Positions 50,894 through 60,617 of a stretch of DNA of 64,000 nt are shown here, one piece after another. The stretch spans positions 2,232,001 through 2,296,000 of the forward strand of contig CBDEUV010000002.1 of assembly GCA_965243385.1 (NCBI GenBank). The letters are read 5' to 3'. The stretch is from JANSYA01 sp965243385 (lineage in GTDB: Bacteria > Spirochaetota > Leptospiria > Leptospirales > Leptonemataceae). The stretch's first letter is position 1; every line of letters begins with the position of its first letter. The translations under genes and the position numbers were made by a program. The notes beneath the pieces were generated by a model. The model saw nothing but the letters and a program-made list of their open reading frames with translations. It did not search any database and had not been told where the DNA came from.

Positions 50894-50943
50894 AATCTCG
50901 CCGCTCGATCGTTAATAATAGATTATCGCGCGCTATTCCATAT

Positions 50944-52779
50944 TCACGAGTCTTCCGACGCCCCGGCGCTTGCCGCCACTTCCGGAACCGCCGCCGACCG
51001 ATCCGTTTCCAGGCCGCGCCGCTGATTGCGACGCAGCAGTCGCAGGGTACCGAAAATCGCGAGTATGATCGGGATCGCCAGAACGTGAACATAAGTGAAG
51101 AGCGATTCGAAGGCCGCCTGCAGGGTCGGGCTTTCGGGGAAAATCGGCGAGATCCGCGCGAGCGCCGGCACCCGCGAACGCGCCGCTATCAAATCGGTAT
51201 CGCCCTGGACCGCTTCCAGCAGATTCAATACGAAGGCGCGATTGATACTGAACACCTGCAGTCCCGCCTGGTTGCGCAAAAGCAAATCCGAAACGAGATA
51301 AGGCGTACCGATCACCACCAGGTTCGCGGACGTGTCGCCGATTTGCCCCGGGCGAAAGCGGGCCGCGTCCGCGCCTTCCGGCAGCGTATCCTGGCTGAAG
51401 GCGCTCTGAAATTTACCGCGGGCGAGCACCGCCATGGGAGCCTCTTCGCCGGTGCGCAAATCTCCGGCGCCCGAACCGACTTCAGCCACGGGGCCGTAAT
51501 CAAGACTCGCGCTGTCGCGCCGTACGGCTTCCGTCGTGCTGCGAATTAAAACTTCGAAGCTGACATTCGGCTGTACCGCTTCGCGTAAATCGAGCGAAGA
51601 GGTCCAGGGCAACACCAACTCTTCGATCGGAGCGAGCGCGGGATGATCGCTGACGATATTGCCCAGGTCGCGGGCGTACACCGGCCAGGCGGCGTACGGA
51701 AATTGACGTACGAACTGACCGAAGAGATCGTAGATCGGCATGCCCTGTCGCGGCTCGAAGAGCACCTCGCCGTTCACAACAACCCCGTAACGACCCAGCC
51801 ATTCATTAAATCGCTGCAGGTCTTCGCCGGGCACCGCCGCGAAACCGATGCCGGTATTGCCGCCCAGCCCGAACTGCGCCGTGCGCGGGTCCGGCTCCTG
51901 CATTTGAAATTCAAAGCCTTTGGCCATGACGATCAAATTGCCGCCGCGCATTAGAAACTGGTCGATATGATAATTCTCGATCTCTTCGAAGCGCGGCAGA
52001 CCGATCATCAAAAGCGTCTCCACCCCCGCCGGAATCGGATCGGCCGGATTCAAATCCTGCACGCGCCCCTGCTCGTCTTCAAGCACCGTGCGAAAGCCGT
52101 AGTAATTGTCCTTGTTCTGATCCTGTTGCTGCTGCCAGGGCGTAGCGCCCGACAGACCCGGCGCCTGCAAAAACGCGATGCCGCTCTGAGCGTCGCCTTC
52201 GCGGCCCAGTTTTTTCAAGAGCCGCAAAAAACGATATTCCAGGTCCTGCACGAACCATTCGCCTTCGATCAGATTGAGCAGCTCACTGGTTTCGCCCTGT
52301 TGAATAAAGACGCCGAAATAGGCCACCCGCACGTTGCTTTCGGCGTCTTTGCGTTGTTCGATGGGCAGTCCCCGGACTCCGCGTTCTTCGGCCTGCTTGC
52401 GCGATTCTTCCGAATCGGGATCGATGATCGCCAGATTGATTTTGTCGCCGCCGACTCGATCGATTTCGCGCAAAGTCCCGAGCAGCGGTTCGATGCCGCT
52501 TTGAATTTCGCCGGGCACATCCTGGGAAATATAGGCTTCGACCAGGATCGGATCCGACATTTTCGCCAGCACCTGCGCGGTGCTCTCCGAAAGCGAATTC
52601 ACCCGGCGCGCCGTAAAATCAAAACGACAGCCCGACGCGGCGGCGACGCCGTTTATCAGAAAGAACAGCAGCACCAGATTCGCGTACACGAAGATCCGAT
52701 TGGAATTCAACCAGGCTGCGATCTCTTTTAAAGATTGCGCCAGAGTCGCGCGCGGCGATTGTTTCAGATCTTCACTCAT
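50944..52779 (-). CDS. GldG-like ABC auxiliary protein
   Basis: 611 residues. A first membrane helix (FVYANLVLLFFLINGVAAASG) is followed by FDFTARRVNSLSESTAQVLAKMSDPI, the GldG/ABC-type_uncharacterised start. The long exported domain has VEAYISQDVPGE, LLMIGLPRFEEIENYHIDQFLMRGGNLIVMAKG and FVLNLLEAVQGD. A final helix (VHVLAIPIILAIFGTLRLL) returns to the membrane. GGAGGG lies six to seven bases before the ATG, which overlaps the permease stop by four bases. In gliding bacteria GldG works with GldA/F; in non-gliders the substrate is unknown. Confidence 0.85.
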   Translation of the reverse strand: MSEDLKQSPRATLAQSLKEIAAWLNSNRIFVYANLVLLFFLINGVAAASGCRFDFTARRVNSLSESTAQVLAKMSDPILVEAYISQDVPGEIQSGIEPLLGTLREIDRVGGDKINLAIIDPDSEESRKQAEERGVRGLPIEQRKDAESNVRVAYFGVFIQQGETSELLNLIEGEWFVQDLEYRFLRLLKKLGREGDAQSGIAFLQAPGLSGATPWQQQQDQNKDNYYGFRTVLEDEQGRVQDLNPADPIPAGVETLLMIGLPRFEEIENYHIDQFLMRGGNLIVMAKGFEFQMQEPDPRTAQFGLGGNTGIGFAAVPGEDLQRFNEWLGRYGVVVNGEVLFEPRQGMPIYDLFGQFVRQFPYAAWPVYARDLGNIVSDHPALAPIEELVLPWTSSLDLREAVQPNVSFEVLIRSTTEAVRRDSASLDYGPVAEVGSGAGDLRTGEEAPMAVLARGKFQSAFSQDTLPEGADAARFRPGQIGDTSANLVVIGTPYLVSDLLLRNQAGLQVFSINRAFVLNLLEAVQGDTDLIAARSRVPALARISPIFPESPTLQAAFESLFTYVHVLAIPIILAIFGTLRLLRRNQRRGLETDRSAAVPEVAASAGASEDS

Positions 52780-53654
52780 CGCTCCCTCCGCAGGATCCAG
52801 ACGTTCACGGCCAGCATGAGCGCGATAAAACTCACATAGAAAAACAAATCGCTCAGGTCGACCGTGCCGCGCGAAAACGAATCGTAGTGATAACCGACCG
52901 TAAAAAATCCGATCAAGCCGGCGGCCGACGGCGGGATATGCTGCCGGATCAGATAGTAATTCGCCAGAAACATGAGCGCGCTCACGATAAAGATCAGAAT
53001 AAAAGCGACGATCTGTTCGCGGGTCGTCGACGAGATTACCATGCCCAGACTCACGTACGCGCCCGCCATCAGAATCGAACCGAGGTACATCGTAAACATC
53101 GCGCCCCAGTCGAAATTCTCGCCGATCCAGTAGACCGAAACGGCGAGCGGCAGTGACGCGAGTACAAGCACGCTGACATAAGCCCAGGCCGCGGCGAATT
53201 TCGCGAGCACCATATCCCTTTCGCGTAAAGGCAGCGTACTTAATAATTCGATGGTGCCGCTCTTACGCTCTTCCGCCCAGATACGCATGGTCACCGCGGG
53301 CACGAACAGAATAAACGTGGCCGGCAGGAGCGACATATAACCGCGAATCGACGCCGTTTGCGCGTCCCAAAAAGCTGGAACCAGGGGTACGATTCCCAGA
53401 AAGAAAAAGCCGAAATTAAACAACAGGCAGACGACCGCGAAAACGTAGCCGATGGGCGTGTTAAAATAATTGCGCAGTTCCCGGCGAAACAGCGGGCCGT
53501 GCAACGCGCGTGTGAAAAGATAAAACCCCGCCCAGACGAGCGCGATTACAAACAGCATCCCCAGGGATTGCGCGTCGAAGAGCAAGAGCCCCTGCAGATT
53601 CATCAGAATCATCGCCGGTAGCGCCAGCCAAACCAGATTTTCAGATTTCATCAT
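52776..53654 (-). CDS. ABC-2 type permease (GldF-like)
   Basis: 292 residues with six to seven membrane segments. RELRNYFNTPIGYVFAVVCLLFNFGFFF is the typical first block, then MRIWAEERKSGTIELLSTLPLRERDMVLAKFAAAW, the conserved cytoplasmic EExxGT(I/L)E coupling region. It pairs with the ATPase 22 bp upstream and overlaps the GldG-like gene by ATGA. The substrate of these exporters is not known. Confidence 0.88.
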   Translation of the reverse strand: MMKSENLVWLALPAMILMNLQGLLLFDAQSLGMLFVIALVWAGFYLFTRALHGPLFRRELRNYFNTPIGYVFAVVCLLFNFGFFFLGIVPLVPAFWDAQTASIRGYMSLLPATFILFVPAVTMRIWAEERKSGTIELLSTLPLRERDMVLAKFAAAWAYVSVLVLASLPLAVSVYWIGENFDWGAMFTMYLGSILMAGAYVSLGMVISSTTREQIVAFILIFIVSALMFLANYYLIRQHIPPSAAGLIGFFTVGYHYDSFSRGTVDLSDLFFYVSFIALMLAVNVWILRRER

Positions 53655-53676
53655 GAGTACTTACGTCGCGCGAGAT

Positions 53677-54624
<948 letters not shown>

Positions 54625-54802
54625 CGGTAGACAGGTAAATCAAGCTCCGCTCGCGGGGGCAATCGAAATTTGACCGCGCGCATTGCGCTCCCAATCGCCC
54701 GGAGTTTCGCGACGAGAGCCTGGAACCGGGCGCCAGCTTACGCCGCGCGAAACGCAAAAAAGCCTTTCTAATATAACTGGCGAACCCAAAATCGGGCCTC
54801 AT

Positions 54803-55708
54803 ATGCCTGATCGAATTCCCAAGCATACGCTCCCCGCCGACGCGCGCACCTACAAACTCAGCGACCCGTGCGAAGTCCCCATTCTCAAAAACGAAGCTCT
54901 GCATCTGGAAGGCAGCCCCGACGACCTGATGCATACAGTCATCGACATCAGCGGGACCGACTATCGCTACGTGGAGGGGCAATCCGCCGGCGTGCTCGCG
55001 CCGGGGGTGCGCGAAGACGGCAAGCCGCATAAGCTGCGCCTGTATTCCATCGCGTCGGCCCGCCGTGGCGACGACGGGAATTTCAAAACCCTGAGCCTTT
55101 GCACCAAGCGCGTCCGCGAACCGCACTGGGATAAACCGGAAGAGACTTTTGAGGGCGTCGCCTCCAATCACATCTGCGACCTCAAACCAGGCGATCGCAT
55201 AACACTGACCGGGCCGGTCGGCAAGGCCTTCGCGCTGCCCCTCGACGATACAATGAATTTGATTCTGATGGGCGTGGGCACGGGCGTCGCCCCCTTTCGC
55301 TCGTTTTTGAAACATATTTATGATGAAGGCTCCGGCTGGAAGGGCCAGATCCGGCTGTACTACGGCGTGAAAACGCAAAACGAATTGATGTACATGAACG
55401 ACGCGAACGACGATTTGCAGCAGCTGGAACGGCACGCGAATTTTCGCGCGTACGTCGCCCGTTCGCGACAGGACAAGCAAGCGGACGGCAGCAAAGTGTA
55501 CGTCCAGCATCTGCTGCGCGACAACGCCGACGACGTCTGGGAGCTGATCAAAGACGGCAATTTCGCCATGTATATCTGCGGTCTCAAAGGCATGGAGGCC
55601 GGAATCGAGGAAGCCATGCAGGCGATGGCGGAAAAACACGGCCGGGATTGGAGCGCCATGCGCGACGAATTCAAAGCTCAGGGCAAATGGAACGTGGAGG
55701 TTTACTAA
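54803..55708 (+). CDS. Plant/plastid-type ferredoxin-NADP+ reductase
   Basis: 301 residues from MPDRIPKHTL; the frame to 54683 has no coding character. The FAD site is RLYSIAS, then GDRITLTGPVGKAF, the NADP site LMGVGTGVAPFRSF, and RLYYGVKTQNELMY. The C-terminus YICGLKGMEAGIEEAM...WNVEVY ends in the stacking Tyr and is almost that of chloroplast FNR. It moves electrons between NADPH and ferredoxin or flavodoxin, in heterotrophs mainly toward ferredoxin. Leptospira is known to carry an FNR of this class. A TATAAC at 54772 may be its -10. GGAGG near its end serves the next gene. Confidence 0.94.
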   Translation: MPDRIPKHTLPADARTYKLSDPCEVPILKNEALHLEGSPDDLMHTVIDISGTDYRYVEGQSAGVLAPGVREDGKPHKLRLYSIASARRGDDGNFKTLSLCTKRVREPHWDKPEETFEGVASNHICDLKPGDRITLTGPVGKAFALPLDDTMNLILMGVGTGVAPFRSFLKHIYDEGSGWKGQIRLYYGVKTQNELMYMNDANDDLQQLERHANFRAYVARSRQDKQADGSKVYVQHLLRDNADDVWELIKDGNFAMYICGLKGMEAGIEEAMQAMAEKHGRDWSAMRDEFKAQGKWNVEVY

Positions 55709-55710
55709 CT

Positions 55711-56043
55711 ATGGCAGGCGAAGACAAACCCGGAACTGACGCGTCCGCACTGAGCGTCGAAGAACTGCGCGCTCAGTTCGCCGAACAGCAGGAGATCATT
55801 CGCGGTCTTGAGCGCATTTTGCGGCTCAACGAAGAAGAGCTGGCAAACTCCGGCGAAATCATCGAAATGTACGAAAAGATTTCCGAGTACTCCCGCCAGG
55901 AAATGATCAACGCGCGCGAAAGCATGGAAGCCCGTGAAGAGGTCCAGGAGCTCGGCCGCGGAGAACTGCTCAAAGCCTTCGACCGCATCCAGGAGCTGGA
56001 GGCCGCAAACGCCCGGCTGCGCGCCGAGCGCGGTTCCTCCTGA
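55711..56043 (+). CDS. Small coiled-coil protein
   Basis: 110 residues. The ATG at 55711 has GGAGG ten bases upstream, inside the end of the FNR gene, with only two bases between stop and start. Nearly all of it is helical with heptad-like spacing (LRAQFAEQQEIIRGLERILRLNEEELANSGEIIEMYEKI and later LKAFDRIQELEAANARLRAE). No known motif. Cotranscription with FNR suggests a small partner or an unrelated structural protein. Confidence 0.65.
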   Translation: MAGEDKPGTDASALSVEELRAQFAEQQEIIRGLERILRLNEEELANSGEIIEMYEKISEYSRQEMINARESMEAREEVQELGRGELLKAFDRIQELEAANARLRAERGSS

Positions 56044-56077
56044 ACTCCGGCCGCAGGCCGCACGCTGGCGACTGATT

Positions 56078-56833
56078 TCAGCCCGGCAGCCGCAGACTCA
56101 GTCGCACCCGGCGTCCGGCCGCCGGTCCGCCCTCGCTTTCGCATATATAACTGAAATCTTCGGACTGAAATTGATCGGGAGCCAGGCCGGCCGCAAGCGC
56201 TTCCGTCTGATCGGCCAGTAATTCCAGCACAGCGTCGGCACCGCCCGGGCTCGCGGACGGCGCGAGACCGGAATCGACTCCCGGCGCTTCGCCCAGTATC
56301 TCCAGAAGGGCTCCGGGACGGTCGGCGTCCGTTTCCGCCGCGACCTCCTGCGACCACACGACTCGTAGCGTCGCCCCCCGACCGAGATCGACAACGACCC
56401 GCTGCAGAGCCGCGACCAGAAACAGATGAAAGTGTCCGCGCGATACCGGGCGAATATTCGCCAGGGATATTTGATGCTCGAGGCTGGACTTGCGCTCGTA
56501 GATTGCCTGCTGCACCTCGATCGCGTCGAGTATCGCGCGCTGAAAGTCTTCGGGCGCCGCGCACCGGCCCACATCGCCTCCGGCTCGCATGAGCCACTGC
56601 AGATGACCGACCAGAGCGACCGCCCGCTCCAGATTCCGTTCCATCACCGCGAGATCTTTCCGGGCCGCATCGTCGCCTGCCGGATCATCCTGCGCGGGTC
56701 GCGGGGATGCACCAAGATCTTCCTGGATTTTCTCAAGGCGTAAACCCAGGATGCCCAGAATATTATTCAATTCGTGAGCCGCCGCGCCCGTCAGCGAACC
56801 GACAATCATCAATTGACTCTGAGTTAATTTCAT
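56078..56833 (-). CDS. Histidine-kinase-like protein with degenerate ATPase domain
   Basis: 251 residues. The H-box AAAHELNNILGILG near the start has the phosphoacceptor-type His20 and forms a HisKA-like dimer helix pair with ERNLERAVALVGHLQWL. The remaining part has the size of a HATPase domain, but I find no convincing N, G1 or G2 boxes, only FSYICESEGG and GRRVRLSLRLPG at the end. No membrane segment or sensor is present. It may be a phosphotransfer or scaffold protein, like bacterial Hpt/ChpT-type proteins. It is divergent from the HTH-receiver gene, a likely partner. Confidence 0.65.
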   Translation of the reverse strand: MKLTQSQLMIVGSLTGAAAHELNNILGILGLRLEKIQEDLGASPRPAQDDPAGDDAARKDLAVMERNLERAVALVGHLQWLMRAGGDVGRCAAPEDFQRAILDAIEVQQAIYERKSSLEHQISLANIRPVSRGHFHLFLVAALQRVVVDLGRGATLRVVWSQEVAAETDADRPGALLEILGEAPGVDSGLAPSASPGGADAVLELLADQTEALAAGLAPDQFQSEDFSYICESEGGPAAGRRVRLSLRLPG

Positions 56834-56901
56834 TCGCAGCGGGGCGGGCGCATAAGCGCGAAACTACAGCCAGTTATGAAACAATGAAAAATGCCACTTT
56901 T

Positions 56902-56930
56902 TTCAATTTCTTGCTGTAAAAAATTATACA
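56902..56930 (+). promoter_or_regulatory. Possible promoter of the HTH-receiver gene
   Basis: A very AT-rich 100 bp stretch contains TTCAAT and TATACA 17 bp apart, about 70 bp before the ATG at 56999. Both boxes are weak and the reading is tentative. Confidence 0.3.
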
Positions 56931-56998
56931 AGAATTTATTCTGTAAAGAGGCAGAGTCCGCGATGCCCCGCCATCCGGAATGAACACGGAACAAATAT

Positions 56999-57616
56999 AT
57001 GAAATCAGCGAGTAGTAACAATCCGCCGAATGTGGCGGAGCTGGCGGAAATTCTCGGAACCACCGACATTAGCAAGATCTGCGGTGTCACCACCCAGACT
57101 GTCCAGAGCTGGATCGATCGCGGCGTGCTCAAAGCTTTCCGGACTCCGGGCGGCCATCGTCGCGTCAAACGCGAAGACTTTCTGGAGTTTCTGGAGAAGT
57201 TCCAGTTTCCCGCCGCGGCCAAAACCAGTTCTTCGCAGCCCCGCATTCTGATTGCGGACGATGAACCGGACCTGCTGGACTCGATTCAGGAAATCGTGGC
57301 CTCGGCGGTGCCTCAAGCGAATATTACTCCCTGCTCCACCGGAGCTGAGGCCTTAATCCAGATGGGTCTATCCCGACCCGATCTGGCGATTCTGGACGTA
57401 TTCATGCCGGGCCTTTCCGGAATCCAGATCCTCGACAAGATTCTGGAAACGCCGGAGTTCAAGCACACCCGCGTAATTATTGTCACGGCTCACAAGGATC
57501 ACGTAACCGAGAACACGCTGCTCGAGAAAGGGGCCGCGGCCGTTTTGTTTAAGCCCTTCTCCACCGCCGATCTCAAGAAGCAGATCGAAGAGATTCTGAA
57601 ATCCGCCCGGGTCTGA
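56999..57616 (+). CDS. Receiver protein with N-terminal excisionase/MerR-type HTH
   Basis: 205 residues. Residues 10-66 are a MerR/excisionase-like winged HTH (ISKICGVTTQTVQSWIDRGVLKAFRTPGGHRRVKREDFLEFL). A linker leads to a receiver domain from about 82, with acidic DDE at 87-89, phosphoacceptor Asp133 in AILDVFMP, Thr in IVTAHKD and Lys in LFKPF. The DNA-binding part comes first, reversed from usual response regulators. Its promoter region is AT-rich. The degenerate kinase-like gene next to it is a candidate signal partner. Confidence 0.85.
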   Translation: MKSASSNNPPNVAELAEILGTTDISKICGVTTQTVQSWIDRGVLKAFRTPGGHRRVKREDFLEFLEKFQFPAAAKTSSSQPRILIADDEPDLLDSIQEIVASAVPQANITPCSTGAEALIQMGLSRPDLAILDVFMPGLSGIQILDKILETPEFKHTRVIIVTAHKDHVTENTLLEKGAAAVLFKPFSTADLKKQIEEILKSARV

Positions 57617-57700
57617 TCGGCCCATCCGATCGAATCCGGGTATGCCGATAACCAAAGGCCTGCTCGACACGACGGTCGGTCACAAGAAATTGGCTGACTC

Positions 57701-58612
57701 ATGGCCTATCGGATCGGCATAGATCTCGGCGGCACGAAAGCCGAAGCGATCGTTCTGGATCCCGCAGGCGAAGAACGCTTTCGCCAGCGCGTCCCGACTC
57801 CGCCTGACAGCGGCCAGCCCCCGGAAACCCGCTACGGCGAAATCGTGGCGGCGGTCTCTTCGCTCATCCGCGCGGCGCAACAGCAGCTTCCCGATGCGAC
57901 GACCGAGCACACTCTGGGCATCGGCATTCCCGGCATCCTGGACCACGGCACCGGAAAGGTCATCAACGCCAACACGACCTGCCTGATCGGCCACCCCCTG
58001 CAGGCGGATTTAGAAGCCGAGCTGGGCCGCAAACTCGCCATCGAAAACGACGCGAACTGCTTCACCGCCGCAGAATGTTCCAACGGCGCCGCCCGCGGCC
58101 ACAATTTTGTTTTCGGTGTGATCATGGGCACTGGCTGCGGCGGCGGGCTTTTCGCAAACGGGCGCATTCGCGGCGGACCGCACGGCATCGCGGGCGAATG
58201 GGGGCATTTCAGCATCGATCCGCAGGGTCGGGAATGCTGGTGCGGCAATCGCGGCTGCATTGAAACCATGATCAGCGGCAGCGGCGTCGAGGCCGGTCAT
58301 CGCGAACGCACCGGCCGACGCCTGCCCATGCGCGACATCGTCGCCGGCTTTCGCGCGGGAGACGCCGATTGCGTCAATACCATGCGAATCTTCTTCCTCG
58401 ATTTCGCGCGCGCTCTCGGCGGTGTGATCAGCACCCTCGACCCGGATCTGGTCGTGCTCGGCGGCGGCCTGTCGAATATCGAAGAGCTGTACACCGAAGG
58501 CGTGCCGCGCATTCAGGACTTCGCTTTTCATCCCCGGATTCGCACCCCGGTGGTCAAAAACCAGCTGGGCGATTCGGCCGGAGTTTTCGGCGCGGCGGCG
58601 ATCGGCGTATAA
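57701..58612 (+). CDS. ROK-family sugar kinase
   Basis: 303 residues. IGIDLGGTKAEAIVLD is the ATP phosphate loop. IENDANCFTAAE carries the catalytic Asp, followed by GVIMGTGCGGGL and GEWGHFSIDPQGRECWCGNRGCIE, the ROK signature with the CxCGxxGC zinc site. Close relatives are glucokinase, fructokinase and N-acetylglucosamine kinase; the sequence does not settle which. No sugar transporter or repressor is adjacent. Confidence 0.9.
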   Translation: MAYRIGIDLGGTKAEAIVLDPAGEERFRQRVPTPPDSGQPPETRYGEIVAAVSSLIRAAQQQLPDATTEHTLGIGIPGILDHGTGKVINANTTCLIGHPLQADLEAELGRKLAIENDANCFTAAECSNGAARGHNFVFGVIMGTGCGGGLFANGRIRGGPHGIAGEWGHFSIDPQGRECWCGNRGCIETMISGSGVEAGHRERTGRRLPMRDIVAGFRAGDADCVNTMRIFFLDFARALGGVISTLDPDLVVLGGGLSNIEELYTEGVPRIQDFAFHPRIRTPVVKNQLGDSAGVFGAAAIGV

Positions 58613-58636
58613 TCCGCCGGCTGTATTTCGTAAATT

Positions 58637-59554
58637 TCAGCGCGCCTGGTCGGCCATCTCATGAATGCGATCCCAGAGCGGATGCAGCTCCATTTTGCTT
58701 GCTTTCGCCTGCGCGAAAAACGCGTTCAAAATATCGCGGGCGAGCTGCATATGTCCGCCGCTGAGTCGGACCCCGTCGCGGGCGTTCAACAGGCGTTCCT
58801 CTTTCTCATGCAGTTCCGGCGACGCCTCCGGCCGGGCGCCTGCGCGGCGAAGGGTCGCCGCGGCCAGCAGCGCCATGCTGGTAATTTCGCGACGCGGGAG
58901 CTGGGTGGCGACCGTCGCATAGCTGCGCCTGGGGATCGCAAGCACCCGTTCCGCGGGGACAATGAGATCGCCTTCGACGATATAGTGATGCACGGGTCCG
59001 GCGCCCCCGCTGCGATCCATGCTCAGGCCGGCTTCCGTACGCTGAGTCCAGGTCTGATCGCCGCCAGATAAGCACGGGTCGCTCGCTTCGTTTCGCGTAC
59101 CGCTTTCACCATCGCTTTTATCGGGACCCTGCGTCGTGACGCCCGGACGTTCGATCCAGACCAGCACCACGCCGTCGGAGCCGTCGTCAGGGCGAGCCAG
59201 CACCAACAGGCTTTCGCATTCCATCACATAGGTCTTGCGAAAGCGCACGCGAAACTGAGCGTCGTCCGCGGGAGTACAGCGCGCCTGCAAATTGTCCAGT
59301 CGTCCGCGCCAGCCCTCTTCGGCGGCTCCGAACATGATTATATGCGGCGCCCGCTCGAAGCGCGCCCACATCTCCGGCCACAGCTTGCGCAGCAGGTACT
59401 GGGGCACGTTGCGCGAAACCATCAATGGGAAGACGTCGCCCAAACACCCGCTGCCTTCCAGGCGCTGCTGCAGCCAGCGCTGGTATTCGCTTTCGCCAGA
59501 GCTCAGCAATCGCTGTAGATCCGGCTGCGCGGGGTGATTCGAGTCGGCACTCAC
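58637..59554 (-). CDS. Unknown protein coupled to dapF
   Basis: 305 residues if started at the GTG at 59554, whose last bases overlap the dapF stop (GTGA). The frame upstream within dapF is a shadow. The N-terminal half has RWLQQRLEGSGCLGDVFPLMVSRNVPQYLLRKLWPEMWARFE, and RKTYVMECESLLVLARPDDGSDG marks a beta part. The C-terminal half is helical (LLNARDGVRLSGGHMQLARDILNAFFAQ). No motif I recognise. Coupling to dapF may be only an expression arrangement. Confidence 0.65.
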   Translation of the reverse strand: MSADSNHPAQPDLQRLLSSGESEYQRWLQQRLEGSGCLGDVFPLMVSRNVPQYLLRKLWPEMWARFERAPHIIMFGAAEEGWRGRLDNLQARCTPADDAQFRVRFRKTYVMECESLLVLARPDDGSDGVVLVWIERPGVTTQGPDKSDGESGTRNEASDPCLSGGDQTWTQRTEAGLSMDRSGGAGPVHHYIVEGDLIVPAERVLAIPRRSYATVATQLPRREITSMALLAAATLRRAGARPEASPELHEKEERLLNARDGVRLSGGHMQLARDILNAFFAQAKASKMELHPLWDRIHEMADQAR

Positions 59555-60519
59555 AGGGGAAACTCTCCGCGAAAAGCGATGCGCGCAGGACCGCGCATCA
59601 AAACTCCGGCTGGCTCGTTTAATCCGCCGCGCCATTCCAGCTCCAGCTCTCCGCCCCGTACGCGAATGCGACCGACCGGCTGAGCCCGCCCGGTCAGCAC
59701 AGCCGCGACGTGCACGGCGCAGGCGCCGCTTCCGCACGAGAGCGTTTCGCCGGTCCCGCGTTCATACGTACGCTGGTAGAGCCGGGTGCCGCTTCCGCCC
59801 GGGTCCGCCGGATCGGGTTCCGACGAAACGAATTCCACGTTCGCACGCTCCGGAAAAGCGGGATGATTCTCCAGCACCGGCCCCAGAATTTCGAAACGCG
59901 CATCGTCCGCATCGTCAACAAAAAGCACGCAGTGCGGATTGCCCATGGACAGCACGACCGCGGGTGGAATCGCAAGCTTCGTACGATCCGAAGTCAGGCG
60001 CACATCGCTGAGAATTTCACCGACGCCGTCGCCCTGGTACGATTCGGCTCGGTCCGGTGCGAAGGGCACACGCTCCGGCGCGAATACGGGAGCGCCCAGA
60101 TCGACCTCGAAACGGCCCGCGGCCGCTTGCCCGTCGCCGGAGAATTCCAGAACCCGGGCCGCATGCAACCCCACGTCGCTTTCGAGCAGGAACTGCTCTG
60201 CCTCCGGTCCGCCGCGAGCGCGGACGAATAAGGCGATGCAGCGCAGGGCATTCCCGCACATGGCCGACGACGAACCGTCCGCGTTGTGCATGCGCATCCG
60301 GGCGGCGGCCCGGGGATCATTGGGCGCTTGCATAAAAACGACGCCGTCGCCGCCCACCCCGCGGTGGCGGTCCGCCAGCCGTTGAATGAGCTCACGCCCC
60401 TGCGAGGAATCCGGGTCAATCCCGGCGGGCCAGGCGCCTGGCCCGCTGAGCTGGTCGATGAAGACATAATCGTTGGCCGTGCCTTCCATCTTGATGAACT
60501 GGATCGTTTGCGCTGTCAT
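59551..60519 (-). CDS. dapF: Diaminopimelate epimerase
   Basis: 322 residues. The two catalytic cysteines are in MCGNALRC and LSCGSGACA, with the family motifs FIKMEGTANDYVFID at the start, GVGGDGVVFM and MGNPHCVLFV. It converts LL- to meso-diaminopimelate for lysine and peptidoglycan. The protein is about 40 residues longer than usual because of Pro/Asp-rich loops (PDPADPGGSG). It is followed by a gene that starts on its stop codon. Confidence 0.94.
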   Translation of the reverse strand: MTAQTIQFIKMEGTANDYVFIDQLSGPGAWPAGIDPDSSQGRELIQRLADRHRGVGGDGVVFMQAPNDPRAAARMRMHNADGSSSAMCGNALRCIALFVRARGGPEAEQFLLESDVGLHAARVLEFSGDGQAAAGRFEVDLGAPVFAPERVPFAPDRAESYQGDGVGEILSDVRLTSDRTKLAIPPAVVLSMGNPHCVLFVDDADDARFEILGPVLENHPAFPERANVEFVSSEPDPADPGGSGTRLYQRTYERGTGETLSCGSGACAVHVAAVLTGRAQPVGRIRVRGGELELEWRGGLNEPAGVLMRGPARIAFRGEFPL

Positions 60520-60617
60520 AATCGGCCGTCCGGGACGGTTCCCGCCGAAACAAAAAATATATGCACTGAATCAAAAAAAGACGGAACGATTCTCATGGCT
60601 CCGACACTCTCTGGTAT

